Assembly (NCBI GenBank): GCA_002778195.1
Contig: PCDI01000007.1
Span: 157,735 to 221,734 of the forward strand
Direction: 5' to 3'
Origin: Raffaelea ambrosiae
Lineage: Eukaryota; Ascomycota; Sordariomycetes; Ophiostomatales; Ophiostomataceae
DNA: 64,000 nucleotides
The stretch's first letter is position 1, and each line of letters opens with the position of its first letter. Under the pieces are notes generated by a model. It saw only the letters and a program-made list of their open reading frames with translations. It did not search any database and was not told where the DNA came from. Both the position numbers and the translations under genes were made by a program. Positions 34,401 to 46,257 of the stretch are shown here, in pieces.

Positions 34401-36000
34401 ACCGAAGGCACCCACTCTGAGAAAAAAAAAACCTCCCCCCCAAACCTGAAAGGGGCGACATCATGAAAAGCAGGTCCAATCATGAACGGAAGTTCCCGTT
34501 TGGGAAGGTTTTCGCAGTATTACATACTCGCAGTCCATAGTAACTGCGTCTATTGTTTGAAAATTTCCATGGGCGTGTGTTGGAAGTGCCATCGACTCTC
34601 GTATATTTCTCGTCCCTATTTTTTCCTGTTGTGGCCCAGCTGGCTTCCTCGGTGTCATTTCGGTAGCAATCCCGATACACAGACACAAAAAGAGACACCC
34701 ATACTATCGCATTGTGAGAGAGCACGTTTTTCCCTTTTGGCGTGGCCGTAGATAATCCGGGCCAAGTCAAGTGAGCAACAATGGGGACTCCAAAGATTAA
34801 AAGAGGACCCGCCGCCCCCCCTTTGTAAGACATCATATCGCACACACGCAGACATACACCGTACGGACCAGTGAGATATCATACGCCTCGCCTGTGCTAG
34901 CAGTAGCCCCCGGATAGATGTACGTTTGGGGGAAGTCGGCTGGCAGCGTCCAGCTAGCCTGGCGAATACGCCAAATTTGTCCGGGGTTCTGAGCATAAGA
35001 GACTATTGGGTCTGGTATTAATTTTCCCACAACTCTCGTGTCACACGGAGCATCCCCGGACTGTTGGCGCCGGGCAAAGAAGGGCTAGAAGGCGCCCTCC
35101 CCAACAATGATGCAACATGCTGATGATTATTGAGTAAAGCGGGCTTCACGCTGATTGCTGTGCTCCCCACTCCCCTCCCCAATTTCAAGAAGCCCCAACA
35201 GTGGCCGGTCGTGCCTTCCCTGCTTGTCACTATAGTTATGCGATCTGGCCCAGCAGAGGTGAACCACTACGGGCTCCCCGAGGCCAGCGGTGAGCACTCG
35301 CACACCAGACGAGAGGCGGGCAACAGAGAGGCCGTTGGGGGGCAAAGCGTGAATTCCCAAGAAGGAAAGCACCTCCCAGGACAACCAAAAGCCAAGTGGA
35401 AAAAGGAGGGGCCAGAAAGCCTCAAAGCTAGGCACCATTCGCTCCTTCCTTAGTCACAGCCTACCGTGCCGGCCTGGGTTTACTCTTTGGTGCTTGCCCA
35501 CACCCCCATATTTTACTCTGGGGAGAGAGAGGGGACCAGCCAAAATTCAAAACGAGGAAACTCCGCCATCCCGAGATTCTCCGACTGCGAAATCGGGTGG
35601 TCTACAATGCGCACACAGCTCTACGATGAGCACACAGCACTCTCCTGATTCGAACGGACAGAAAACGACCACAGCCCCTCCCCTTTCGTATCTTACAGGC
35701 TCCTGTCCAATGCGTCACAGGGACGGGCTATCGTGCAGAAAAAGAGAAGGAATACTCTGTGGTGCTACCTGCAGGCAAAGACTCCTGCATATTTTCCCTC
35801 TTTGTGCTTAGGGCGGCGCTGTGAGAGGTGACAAGGTGCCTTTGCATATTCCCTATCTCTGTGGTGCCTGAACCAGCCCATGTTAGCTTTATGTAGCCAG
35901 CCTCGGGCATGCATGATTAGGCCTTCGGTGAGTTCGTACAGACGCATATTTGCACAGTTGGCCTCCCTTGCCTCTGAAGTGAGAGAGATAGGCCAAATTA
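28451..36000. other. gene-poor region, third part (distal 5' of creA)
   Basis: ORFs up to 240 codons occur but show no gene-like codon use or domain. Contents include long poly-G runs (29312-29323, 29649-29660, G14 at 30680-30693, G15 at 32730-32744), GCGCGC clusters (34238-34261), a 14-bp palindrome (33648-33661), T runs, and dispersed motif copies (CTCGTACTA at 29857 and 31450; ACTATGTA at 29862 and 31172; CGTATCTTAC at 35687). No tRNA or repeat family was recognised. Confidence 0.55.
33631..33661. repeat. adjacent palindromes GCACATGTGC and TGCTCGTACGAGCA
   Basis: GCACATGTGC (33631-33640) and TGCTCGTACGAGCA (33648-33661) are perfect palindromes separated by 7 nt. The second is built from the CTCGTAC motif that recurs through the gene-poor region. 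Confidence 0.9.
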
Positions 36001-38154
36001 ACTGCAAAATTGGCCGGGACAGCCCCAATCCAGGCCTAACAACCCCCAAACCCAGAGGAGGCCCTCTATTCTTCGGAGAGGCGGGCTCCCCATTCTTTCC
36101 TGACGAATAATGTGGGGATGCTCGCCTCCATTCCAAAGACAGGCCAGACCTAACGGACCCAGTCCACACCCAAGGTCCGCAAGCCGAAAACCCCTGCGCT
36201 CTAACCGTAATGATACTATGGTAATAGTATGGCCATGGGCCGGCCCCCAACGAGGAGCATACCGTTTTGGCCACCGGCCACTGGTCCCTCGGCCCTCCTT
36301 TTTGCCGAGCAAAACTGCGACCAACAAAGGGACACAAAAATGCCCATTATCATGGTCCACGATGCCCAAAAAAAAGGATGGGCCTTTTGCGGTGTATTAG
36401 CTGTACCTTTTGCCACGAGACGAGTCAGGATCCCGCAAAAAAATAAAATAAAAGAATAAAAATAAAAAAGACACAAGCGACGGCTCCACGGTACCCCAGC
36501 AAACGGCGTACACCATCCCAGCTTCAGCTAAGCACAGATGAACCGAGGAAGCCCTCGCTAGAGCCCTTTGCTCTGACTCTTTTTTCTCTTCGGTCCGTCC
36601 TCCGTCTACGATACTCGTACTAACTATGTCTTGTCTAACCTCAAAGTCCTTGATACACCCCCACGGGCAGCTCTGATAACAGGCGACCCATGACGGACCG
36701 TGATGTGCATCTCTGGAACTACATAGTACGTCGCCTTTTTTTATGGTTATGAAGCTATGAACCACATCTTAACGAATACGATAATACTATGTACTTGTAT
36801 AGTAGCTCTTCTGGATGGGCCTAGAGCGGACATAGAGGGACCCTCCTGGATGGACCCTCCCGAGAAGATGTAGTTACACATCGTATCTCGGTCTTGGTTG
36901 TGACTTTCTTCTCCCATGCCCCCCCCCCTACCTCTTGGCTTGGACCATCTTTTCCCTATTGTGCCCTTGTACTATGTAAGATACATCGCTATACAACAGT
37001 TTTTGGTACCTTGCAGAAAGGGTGACATGCAAAAAGGCGTGTGCGAGCAAATCACCGGTTTGGTGTGTGCTCCGGCACATGGGGTTGCAGCGAGATCCTG
37101 CTTTTTATTTTGGCGGCCAGACTGTGACGTATGAAAAATAAAAATAAAAATAAAAAGGGCTATTTTCATTTTCTTCCGGTCGAGTGCTCAATATGCAAAG
37201 AGAACGGAGTTTGCTGCTCTCTCTTGTCGCCGTCCTGGAAGGGCGGGAGGACTTTCTTCATACGCCGTGTGTATGATGGATATATCCCGTGTGAGGGCAT
37301 CTCATAGTTACTCGTTGTGTATGCACTCCTTTCGTCTGAGCCCTTTCCCGCTTTGCTCCTCACCTGTCTGCATCAGGGAATCACAAACGAGAGCACGACT
37401 ACGGCGGCATATCCAGAATGCAAATATTGGGCCTTGGGCTTTTTTTTTGGTCGTTTTCTCGCATACGTCTCGGATCTGGGGACCGGTGTTGAGTGGGCCT
37501 GCCCACCTGCTCGCAAATAAATGCGGCCTGCAGAGCAGCGTTTTGGGGGAGGGGAGCAGATCATGCACCACTCGTTTGTGATATGTTGCCCCCCCAATCT
37601 ACGAGACAGGACGGGACAGGGTGACCGTCACCCTCCACGAGTGAGCTGTTTGGAGGAGGCCCTTTCCGGTGGTCGAACCCACGGGGCTTCCCCCAAGAAA
37701 CGTCGTAGACATGGTTATTGGAATTCTGGGACATGCGATACATGAAAAGAGAAGAGGAGTGAGGGGGGGAGGAGGGGCAGGAAACAGAAACCGAAAACGC
37801 AACAAAGCGGGAAATCGTGAGATGATAATTTTTTTTTTCTACATAGCAACCCCACGGACCGTACGCACGCCCACACAGACTTACACGGACAATCTCAATA
37901 TAACCGAATGATCCACTGTGCATAGGCGTTCGAGACACCAACTCTTCCCGCTTAAGATGCAAAACGCCTACGACAGAAAACACAACAACTAGTACGAGCA
38001 GATAGGACGTGATGGATGTACTGTAACCGTGCATCCTTTTTCTCATCTTTGCCGCCTGTATTCCGATTTGTTGCTTGTCTGGCAACATTTTGGGATCGAC
38101 TTAGCTTTGCCGTGCCGGGTGCCCGACACCCCGAGGCCCCATGTGAAAGGAAGG

Positions 38155-38177
38155 TTTTTTTTTTTTTTTTTTTTTTT
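38155..38177. repeat. 23-T homopolymer
   Basis: Uninterrupted run of 23 T followed by AAATTTTACTG in gene-poor DNA. Confidence 0.95.
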
Positions 38178-40077
38178 AAATTTTACTGGGGGTAAATTTT
38201 TCCCTTCTTCTTGTTGGGTCTCATGGTGATTCTTTCCCCGGGTTCACTGTTAGTCTTGGTGGAGGAGGATGGGGACGGAGGGGGGGGAAGGGATGGTAAA
38301 GCAGCTTTTCCACATAGCAAAGAGGCTCGGCCGAAGGTACCGAGGCCAATGTTGCGCTTGCAGCCTCGCATTTACGAGGAGGAAGGCGAAAGGAGAAAAG
38401 GGCAAAAGGGCTACGCAGAACTGACGCAGGCACACAGACGCAGCTTCTAGCTCCCTCTTGAGAAATTCAGTTATCCGTGTATCTTCGGTTATACCGAAAC
38501 AGAATTGCCGAAAGTTTTCTTTTTCTTACATATTTTACAGTATTCATGTACGGCGGACAGTTGCCAGATCCGGGTTAGTGCTTCTGGTATGCCCCTAGCC
38601 GGGCATTGTCTGGAGGAGGCTTCCCTCTCGGAAAAGACTGGGGAAAGCTGTCTCAGCCATGAGGATTTAAAATAAAAACAAAATAAGAGGGCGGCGAGGG
38701 AGGGAGGAGGACGGGGGGGAACTGTTATCCTCGGCACTGTTTCCAGGCGGGCCAGGGACCAAAATACTAAACGACCATACCCCATACTACGGCTTGTACG
38801 GAGTATTAACTAACTACATAGTAGAAAGGAAGATATGATGCATGCACTAAAATGGGGAAGGGAGGCAGGGGGATGACATGATCTGTTTGTTGACAGCTCA
38901 TGTCCTGTCTTGCCCAGTTGCCGAGCAGACCGATTGGACCACATCGTACGGTTGTCGAAGAGAACCCCGTGCGTATCCTCCAGAAGGCAGAGCCAAAAAG
39001 AAAGAGACGGAAAGCAAGAGAACGCCGACCAACACTCCCGCATGGTCTTCATGAATTGAGTCTGACCAGGTTTCGTGAGTGTATCGTAGCACTTCCCCCT
39101 GCTCGCCGGGTTCCCCGGTCACAAAAAACGCTCTGGGAAGTTGTGTCATGAGGAGAGCTCTAAGAGACAAGAGACGATCTCTTTTGTCCCCTCCCCCCGC
39201 CAAGCAATAGTTTACTCAGTTCGGCCAAGGGGCGGACAAGATGGAACGGAGTACGAGTAGCATCATAAGATGGATACACATATGACCGATGTAAGGGCAC
39301 GGTATGTTACTGTATCTTGGGAAGCGGTCATAAAACACTGGGTGGGGTCGGAAAAATACAAATACGCAGCTTACACAAGCAGTACGGGCAACAGGGTTCA
39401 AGGACAGGGAAGCCGGTTGACAATGCGCTTGTCGAAGATCATGTTTTTTGTCACCTAGGTTTGTGGTAGACCCAAGATGCTTGTTGGATGTCCGCACATG
39501 GGTGAACTACTACGAGTATGTACAGCCAGCCCCGGGATTCTGTTGGAAGGACGAAGGAATGGGACCAGAGAGATGAGAGAGGAGACGAGGAGAAGAGGAG
39601 AGAAGAAGTGTTGGGGCATAGGGAGAGAGAAAGAAAAAGGTTGCTGAGTCGTCTAGGCTTTGTTCCACCTTGCTGAGCTCATGGCGCCAGGCACCCGTCA
39701 TCTTTTGCTTTACTCACACACGACAGTATAGATTACTCTCAGCACCTACGGTTCAGAGACAAAAAGAGTCTCCTGCTCTGAAGCCCTGAACAAGCACGCA
39801 AGAGCAGCCGGCCTTTGCTGAAGAGAAAACAAGAAGACAAACGTCTTATTTTATCGTGTTTGCCGTGTTCGCCGCTCATGTTTTTGTCTATCTGGAACGG
39901 AGAAATGCTCGTACTATGTTCAAGATATGTTGAAAGATACGTATCGCACACTGCATGCAACCTACAGCTGGCCCGCTTTCCTTCCGTCATTATCATGATA
40001 CGTTGTACGGTCTTGCTTACTTGTGCCGTTCTTCTACTTCCCTAGTGGTTCGACCAGCCCACACCCTCCGCCGCGGG

Positions 40078-40150
40078 TGTGTATGAGTGCGTGTGTGTGT
40101 GTGCGTGTGAGTGTGAGAGGAGAGACAAAGTGTGCGTGTGTGTCTGTATG
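40078..40150. repeat. GT-rich imperfect microsatellite
   Basis: Interrupted GTGTGT/GAGTGT repeat over about 70 nt. Confidence 0.85.
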
Positions 40151-40788
40151 AATGAATGCAAGTGTGTTTGTTGTCCGTGTTTGTGCGCGCATTCCTCCTA
40201 TCTCTCTCTCAGAAAGAAAGCTCCTCTTCGCTCCTTTGTGTCTTCCCCGTCCATATTCCCGCCCGCATCGCGTCTCACTAGCAAAACGGGGCACTGAAAC
40301 TCGCCCGGTCGGCGTGCATCTCGATCGATCGGAGCCGTCGTCGGCAAAGCCATAGTTCTACTCGTAGTTAAACCGCAACTGGAAGTACCTCTTTTTTTGT
40401 ACGGGTGTCTCTCCCAACCGTGGTATGTCGCTGGCCAATGAGGTGTTACCTTTTTGCCATTCGTTTTCTTTTTTGTTTGCAATCGCCCTTCCTCAGGCAG
40501 CAGGCCGTGCCGTTTCTGTCGAGGACCAAAATAGGCGAGAGAGGGCAGCAACAATGCTACAGAGGGTGCAGGATCTTGCTGTCCAACCGGTCTCCGACAC
40601 ATGGTGGCCCGAGTCGGGCCATTCAGTTGTATCTTACACAGAATGTAATATGTCATGTTTGCTACCCTGTAAGGTGTGTACGAATAACAGCTGTTTCCCG
40701 TGAGCCCGGGGAAGTCATCCGAGACGTGCTTTTTGGGGTTCTTTTATTCGGCTTGCTGTCAACTGTTGCTCCAAGCTCTTCTTGTGAT

Positions 40789-40831
40789 TCTGTATTTCTG
40801 TATTTCTGTAGCTCTGTAGCTCGGTAGCTCT
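40789..40831. repeat. 9-nt tandem repeat (TCTGTATTT to TCTGTAGCT series)
   Basis: Consecutive units TCTGTATTT, TCTGTATTT, CTGTAGCT, CTGTAGCT and CGGTAGCT grade into one another, as in a slippage-born repeat. Confidence 0.8.
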
Positions 40832-43818
40832 CTCTCAATGCCACCCCAAGAAATGCTATTCCCACTCCCTCCTTCCTCCTCCTACTCCTGTCCCGATGTG
40901 GTTTACCGGTTGACTTGCCTTGCAAGAAAGAAAAGACGCCGACATTAGGCCAAGCCGCTTGCCACCTTTGTGTCGTCCGTCCATGCAGACCCCCCCTTCC
41001 CCTTCCCCCATCTGCCTCCTCCTTAAGCACATCATGTCCCCACGTCTGGGTCTTGCTAACAAAATAAGAAAAAAGATGCGCTGGGATTGTTTTGTCTCAG
41101 GTCCGAAGGAGAGAGTCGGACCCCAGGCAAAGCATAGTTGCTTGATAAGACACAAGAAAGGCAGCCTACCGGTACCCGGGTTACGCACTTCGGAGACCTG
41201 TGCTCCGGGCCAGAGCACTAGAGCAATCATCTTCCCCACCCTTAGGTACCAGTACTACTCGTACGCACGTTCCATCTGCTTTCTCTGTTGTGCCATTTTT
41301 TCAGCCTTCCGTCTCCTCCCAGAGCTGTGGTGCCCCGGTCCCCCCATTCATTCTAGTTTGGAGCCACTATCGTGGGAATATGCCCGAAAGGGCAAGTGAG
41401 AGACAGGGGAGAGACACTGCGAGACATGCAAGGGAAAATATGTGGTGTCCCGGGGCCGAGGCTCACAAAGTCAACAAACACATTGTGTTAGTACGAACTG
41501 TGTGAATTACGACTTATCGGACGCCCTGGGAATACTACATTACAAGGCCCGTGTCATCCCAGGAACGTGACCTCTGCAGAGAATGGAGAGGGGAACATAA
41601 ACGGCAACTTCCACCGAGAGCGCGTGGTGCCCCCCCCCTGCTAGGCCATCTTCCGCGGCATCACGAGAACACAAGAGAGGCAATGAAATAGAAGAAACAA
41701 GGGCCAGGGGAAAGGAGGGCAAACAGCAGAATGACACGAGGCAAACGAGAAACAAGTCAGGGGAAAGGGGGAAACAAGGAAAGCAAGGGAAATAGAAGCA
41801 AGAAAAATAAAAGCAAGGAAAAAACATAGCAATGGATTGTCCCAGCCTCCTCCCATCCTCGGTCCCTCTCTCCCCACATTCTCTCGAGTGGCACCTCCGA
41901 AGCTCGCAACACTCATCCGGGCGTCTCGCTTGTGTCCTCTTTCTGCCCCATTCCACTACCCCGTGATGCCCTTGCCTCCGCCCGAGATAAGGCCACTTGT
42001 ACGCCGTAAGGCGAGAAGTTAGGCCACTTTTCTTCTTCTGCACTGCAAAGACCCCATGAAATGAAGGAGAAACCAACAACGACTCGGCGAGTATGGAGTA
42101 GGTTCGCTGTCTGTTTTCCTTTCCTTTTTGTTTGCCACACTTAGCCGCGTTGCCGGCCCAGAATTTAGCGAGCTCTCTGTCCTCCCTTCCCCTGGGTGTG
42201 TCCGCAGCTCTTCCTGGTGTTCTCGGGTTTGTCTGTCCTGATATTGGTGGGAATTATGGTGGTTCTAGGCAATACAAGCCACCTGCTTCGAGCAAGCAAG
42301 CAGCGCCGTCTACTCCGGGCCGAGAGACCGGTAGTAGCAGAGGCCGATAGTAGCAGGAATGAAGAAAGTCGTATTATCTACCATGGCATCTCTCTCTTTT
42401 CCTCGCCATCTCGTTTTTCATTTGCCTCTCACAGGAGGCAAACATATGAGAGCTGGGGATTTCGAAGAGAGAAGAGCCCGAGTAGAGACCCCGATTTTTT
42501 CCGGGACCGAACCGGTCTAGCTCTTCCAGTGTCTCTTGTCTGTTTAAGCAGGTCCTACTATGTAGTAGACACACCCTCCCTCTCAGTCCCCTGGCCAGGG
42601 GCCCCATCGTCTTTTTTTCACATGCTTGCATGCAGCTATCAACCGCTCAGGTCGACCTAACAGAGAAGCCAATTGACATTCATGGCCCCCATTTTCACAA
42701 GACAAAAACAGGGCAGGACCACCTATGACGCAAGAGGGTCGATGGCAGCCGAAGGAAGTTCAAATTGAAAGCTTCCCAACAGGCAGCAACATTAGCTCAA
42801 GCGAATGGCACGCTCTCAAACGTATCTTACTCTCACACGGGCTCATACACATGCCCCTTTCCCATCCCTTTTCCCCTTCCCTGCCCCCCCCCCCTTCTAC
42901 TGAGCGTTCTTGTTGGGCTCCCCGGCAGGGTGTACATCCCTTGTTTTGTTTGTGTTGATTGACACCTTGGGGCCGTTGGCTAGCATTACAGATCCATCGG
43001 GGTATTTTTGGCTCGTGCTGTTGGGGAAAGGGTGAGGGGAAGATAGAAAGCTCCAGCTCCCCAGCTCCAACTTTTTTTTTTTTGGCTTGTGAAAACTCTC
43101 CAGCCTGGCGGTCGGGCAGCCTGGACTACTGCAGGTGACGGGTGGCATGGGTGACGCCGTTGTCGATCCTCAGAGATAGAGATAGTGCACAGTCATTCTA
43201 TTCGTACTTGCATCTAAAGAGGCCCCCTTACGAGGGCCTTATGGAGCGTGCTGACACAGCGCGGCAGACCGTCGGCTAATGCCATGCGTTAGGGGGGCCG
43301 CTCGGTCCTGCGGAACTTTGAGAGTGTGTGTGTCCCGCTGGGCAGCCTTGTTGATCCCCCATCAAGCGCTTCATAATAGGTCTCGGCCTTTTTCTTTGTT
43401 ATCGTTCTTGAATCAGAGAGAAAGAAAATGTGTCAGCGCCAGATGCTTATACTGAGTAGTTATCGGAGAGGAGAAGCTCAAGCAAACCAGGCAAGAAACT
43501 GGGTAGCTCTTTCCCCAACTCTTTTTAATTAAATTTTTTTTTTTTTTTGGCGCGCACGACGTGGAAATTGTAAGCGGGAAAAATTACCCAATCGCTGTGC
43601 CCCGCAGCTGGCTGCGGGGATTTGAGTTTGACGTGGGGGATTGAGAGAGAAGGCGCGTCTTTCGGTTCGCGTCAAGGATTGACAATCTCCAAACAGCGTG
43701 AGGTTGAAGGTAGCAGCTGGAGTAAAGGACGAAAGAAAAAAGAGATCTGTAGAAAGCCTCAACAGAAGAATGGCATAGATCAGGGAAGAGGCCGGAGAGT
43801 AATAGGGAGGCCCAGACA

Positions 43819-45756
43819 ATGGAATACCACCATGTTCACGGCCATGATGTTGCCAGCTTTGGCACGCCTCTGACGCGTATGTTTGTCTGCCTTGTCCCTG
43901 TTTGCCTCCTCTCTGCCGTCCGAGTACAGTGCTAACGCTGCGTAGACCGTATCTTGACCGTATCGGCGGCCGATGCCGACGCGGCTCTTTTGAGCCAGTC
44001 GTCCGCCTCGTCCACGGCCTCGGAGCCGGCCACGTCGTCTGCACGCTTCGTGTCCACAGGCATCGAAACTCTGGATACCATCTTGTCCGGGGCACCTATA
44101 CCAGAGCCGGACGAGGATGTTGGAGCAACAGATCCAGTAAAGGTCCTGAAAGATGAGTCTCCTGCTGGGACACAGCAGGACAATGGGCAGCAGACGTCCG
44201 GCACGGCCGCCGACAGCAAGCGCCGCCGTGCTCCTGGTGGCGGGATTCGACGGGGCGAGCTGACCGAGATCTGGGGTCCTCCTGGTGGAGGCAAGACTGT
44301 GTTGGCGTGAGTTCTCTCGTGAGAATATATGACTTCAGGGTAGCTGCGGCAGAGATTTGAGACGGCCACTGACCTATCTCGTGTGTGTGTACAGAATGCA
44401 GCTCGTTGCAAATACGTTGCGCGACGGCCGCAGTGCCGTCTGGGTTGGTAAGTAGTAGACATGGCAACCCTTCTTTTTGTTCATCCTCTCCTTCCACGAT
44501 GGCAAGGCGTAACGAGACTTACGAGATGGTCACTAGATTGCTTCCATTCTCTATGCGAAGAGCGGCTTCTGGCCGTGGTCGACGCCCAAGCCGAGCAGGC
44601 AGAACATCCAAAGAGCGTCGAAAAAGGCTTTGTGCATTATGTGTGTCCCAGTCTCCCGCACTTCATTGCCACGCTGTGTCCGCCTGGCCCGGCATCGCCT
44701 GCCTGCATACCAGACGATGCATCTCTCCTCGTCATCGACTCCTTGTCAGCCCTCGTGAACTATGCGCTCCCGAGGACAGTCGATCGGAAGGGAGCACCGC
44801 TCATGGCGAACGGGAAAAGAGGTGAGTGAAAAAAGGCAAGATGGGGGTTGGTTTCTCAATCCCTCTCTCTCTCTCTCTCTCGCGTTGGGACATCCGACCG
44901 ACAATCCGCTGATAACCCAAAACAGGTCCTGCTCCTTACGAAAAGCGAACACAAGTGCTGCAATACATCACAGCCGCGCTCGAGCGGCTGGCTGAGATGC
45001 ACAACCTCGCCGTCGTCCTGCTCACCCAGTGCGCCAGCCGTGTGCAAGCTGAGTACGGCGCAGCCTTGATCCCGGCCATCAACGCCGTTGTGTGGGACCG
45101 CGGCATTGCGACACGGCTTGTCCTGTTCCGCGACTGGGCATGGAAGGACGACCGGCCCATAGGTGGCCGCTTTGTTGGTATTCAGAAACTGAACGGAACC
45201 GGCAGCTACACGGCCATAGAGCAAGCCGTTGCTTTCAGCATCACAAAGGTAGGCCCGACCCCGTTTGAGACGGCCACGTTCAGACAGTCCGTGTTCAGAC
45301 ACGCCCATGTTCAAACTCTTTTGAAAACTCTTTTGAAAACTCTTTTGCCTGACAATTGAGCAGACAGGTCTACTGGAAGAGCATTATACGTCCATGCCTC
45401 CGCCGCGAAACTCTGCCTACGCACACAAGCGCAAGCTAGGTGACACCGGTTTGGAAGGTGAGAGCGAAGACGACGACTACGGGTGGGACAACGACGATAA
45501 TATGCCGAACATGCCCCCGCAGTGGCAAGGCAGCGAGGATCTCATGCTGGGTTATCGCTACGAGGATGAGGAGGGCGACGAAGAGGGGGAGGACGGCGAA
45601 GAAGACGACAATGCCGATGACGAAGGCACGAAAGACGAGGAACAAGCGGAACAGATAAGAATACCAACCGCGAGGGAAATCGACGAAGAAGGAGACCACC
45701 GCATACGAAGACGGTCGCGCAGTGTAGCAGACAGCGAGGAAGATTCGGATTTATAG
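43819..45756 (+). CDS. Rad51 paralogue (RecA-fold recombination mediator, Rad55/Rhp55-like)
   Basis: Six exons encode 490 aa: 43819-43876, 43946-44306, 44395-44447, 44537-44821, 44926-45248 and 45364-45756. Exon 1 is only 58 nt (MEYHHVHGHDVASFGTPLT). It is joined by a perfect intron (GTATGT, GCTAAC, GTAG) to HRILTVSAADADAALLSQ. The core follows the RecA/Rad51 pattern: FVSTGIETLDTILSG, IRRGELTEIWGPPGGGKT with Walker A GPPGGGKT (130-137), Walker B LLVIDS (221-226), and LERLAEMHNLAVVLLTQ. Such paralogues help load Rad51 on single-stranded DNA in homologous recombination. The C-terminus (about 390-490) is a long acidic tail of Asp/Glu ending in a basic RIRRRSRS patch and SEEDSDL. The Rad55 type is inferred; Rad57 or XRCC2-like membership is not excluded. 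Intron 4 holds a CT microsatellite and intron 5 a 14-nt repeat. Confidence 0.88.
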
Positions 45757-46098
45757 GATAAGCAAGATGGGTTCGTGCAGAGGGCATGATAGATACGAAT
45801 AATGAGTTCATGACAATGTTGGAAATGGCATCTGAGGTTGGTGAGAAGAAGTCTTGAAGCATTTCGGTTCTGTGATGCGACAGGAAACTCGAGGACAGGC
45901 TTCCCAACAGCATACTCGGTCATTTTGAGAGTACACAGAGGCAAAAGACGTCTTCATTTCAGTACAGTCTTCGAATTCATACTTCTTGGACTAGATTTTG
46001 TTGCGTGGCTGCTATGAACATGTTCATGTCACCGTGGAATGGGGAGTGGTGTTCGACCTAACTCAGACAAGAGATCCAACCTTGTCTTCGAAAGAGCC
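45757..46098. other. 3' region of the repair gene and upstream of 5S
   Basis: No coding signal. This probably holds the 3'-UTR of the Rad51 paralogue. The fragment of reading frame on the minus strand mirrors the acidic tail and is a shadow. Confidence 0.4.
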
Positions 46099-46106
46099 TA
46101 TTTAAA
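46099..46106 (+). promoter_or_regulatory. TATA-like box of the 5S rRNA gene
   Basis: TATTTAAA lies at about -31 to -24 relative to the 5S start. Neurospora 5S genes need a TATA element near this position, and the spacing fits. Confidence 0.7.
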
Positions 46107-46129
46107 CCCATTTTACACATCGTTCTTTC

Positions 46130-46248
46130 ACGTACGGCCATAGATACTGGAAAGCACGGGATCCCGTCCGCTCTCCCCTAGTTAAACCAGTAATCGGCGG
46201 ATTAGTAGTTGGGTCGGTGACGACCAGCGAATACCCGCTGCTGTACGT
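46130..46248 (+). rRNA. 5S ribosomal RNA, solitary dispersed gene
   Basis: The sequence is 119 nt, the normal 5S length, and aligns by eye with fungal 5S throughout: ACGTACGGCCATAG at the 5' end, GGGATCCCGTCCGCTCTCC, AGTTAAACCAG (box A region), and GGATTAGTAGTTGGGTCGG, TGACGACCAGCGAATACCC (box C region), closing with CTGCTGTACGT. The ends pair (ACGTAC with GTACGT) to form helix I. Box A has AGTTAAACC where many fungal genes read AGTTAAGCC, so a divergent or partly silenced copy cannot be excluded, but helix pairing and flanking elements argue that it is functional. Dispersed 5S genes outside the rDNA are the rule in Neurospora and many Pezizomycotina. Confidence 0.95.
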
Positions 46249-46257
46249 TTTTTTTTT
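46249..46257 (+). terminator. RNA polymerase III terminator of 5S
   Basis: Nine T (ten counting the last 5S base) directly follow the 5S sequence, a standard Pol III stop. Confidence 0.85.

Larger units (their letters stand above)
36001..43818. other. gene-poor region, fourth part (to the Rad51-paralogue gene)
   Basis: No credible gene. Contents include an A/T run rich in AAATAAAA (36437-36467 and 37136-37157), a 23-T run (38155-38177), GT-rich repeats (40078-40150), TCTGTATTT repeats (40789-40831), a short GC hairpin AGGCCC/GGGCCT (43220-43239) and many motif copies. The last 150 nt before 43819 are probably leader of the repair gene. Confidence 0.5.

Noticed and set aside
35640..35665. B-box-like GATTCGAACG
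   Set aside because: Stem mismatches and no partner A box.
35765..36337. 190-codon minus-strand ORF
   Set aside because: Amino-acid use reflects local GC-rich DNA. No recognisable family or neighbouring exons.
37660..37720. tRNA-like T-arm around GGTCGAACCCACG
   Set aside because: The flanking bases do not pair into a T-stem and no A box or acceptor stem is present.
13111..43818. Transposon remnants, RIP-silenced repeats or CRISPR arrays in the gene desert
   Set aside because: No transposase or reverse-transcriptase residues, no long direct or inverted terminal repeats, no strong AT bias and no regularly spaced repeats.
43954..44310. Start of the Rad51 paralogue at TTG 43954
   Set aside because: The codon is not ATG. 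A 58-nt upstream exon with a perfect intron supplies a proper start at 43819.
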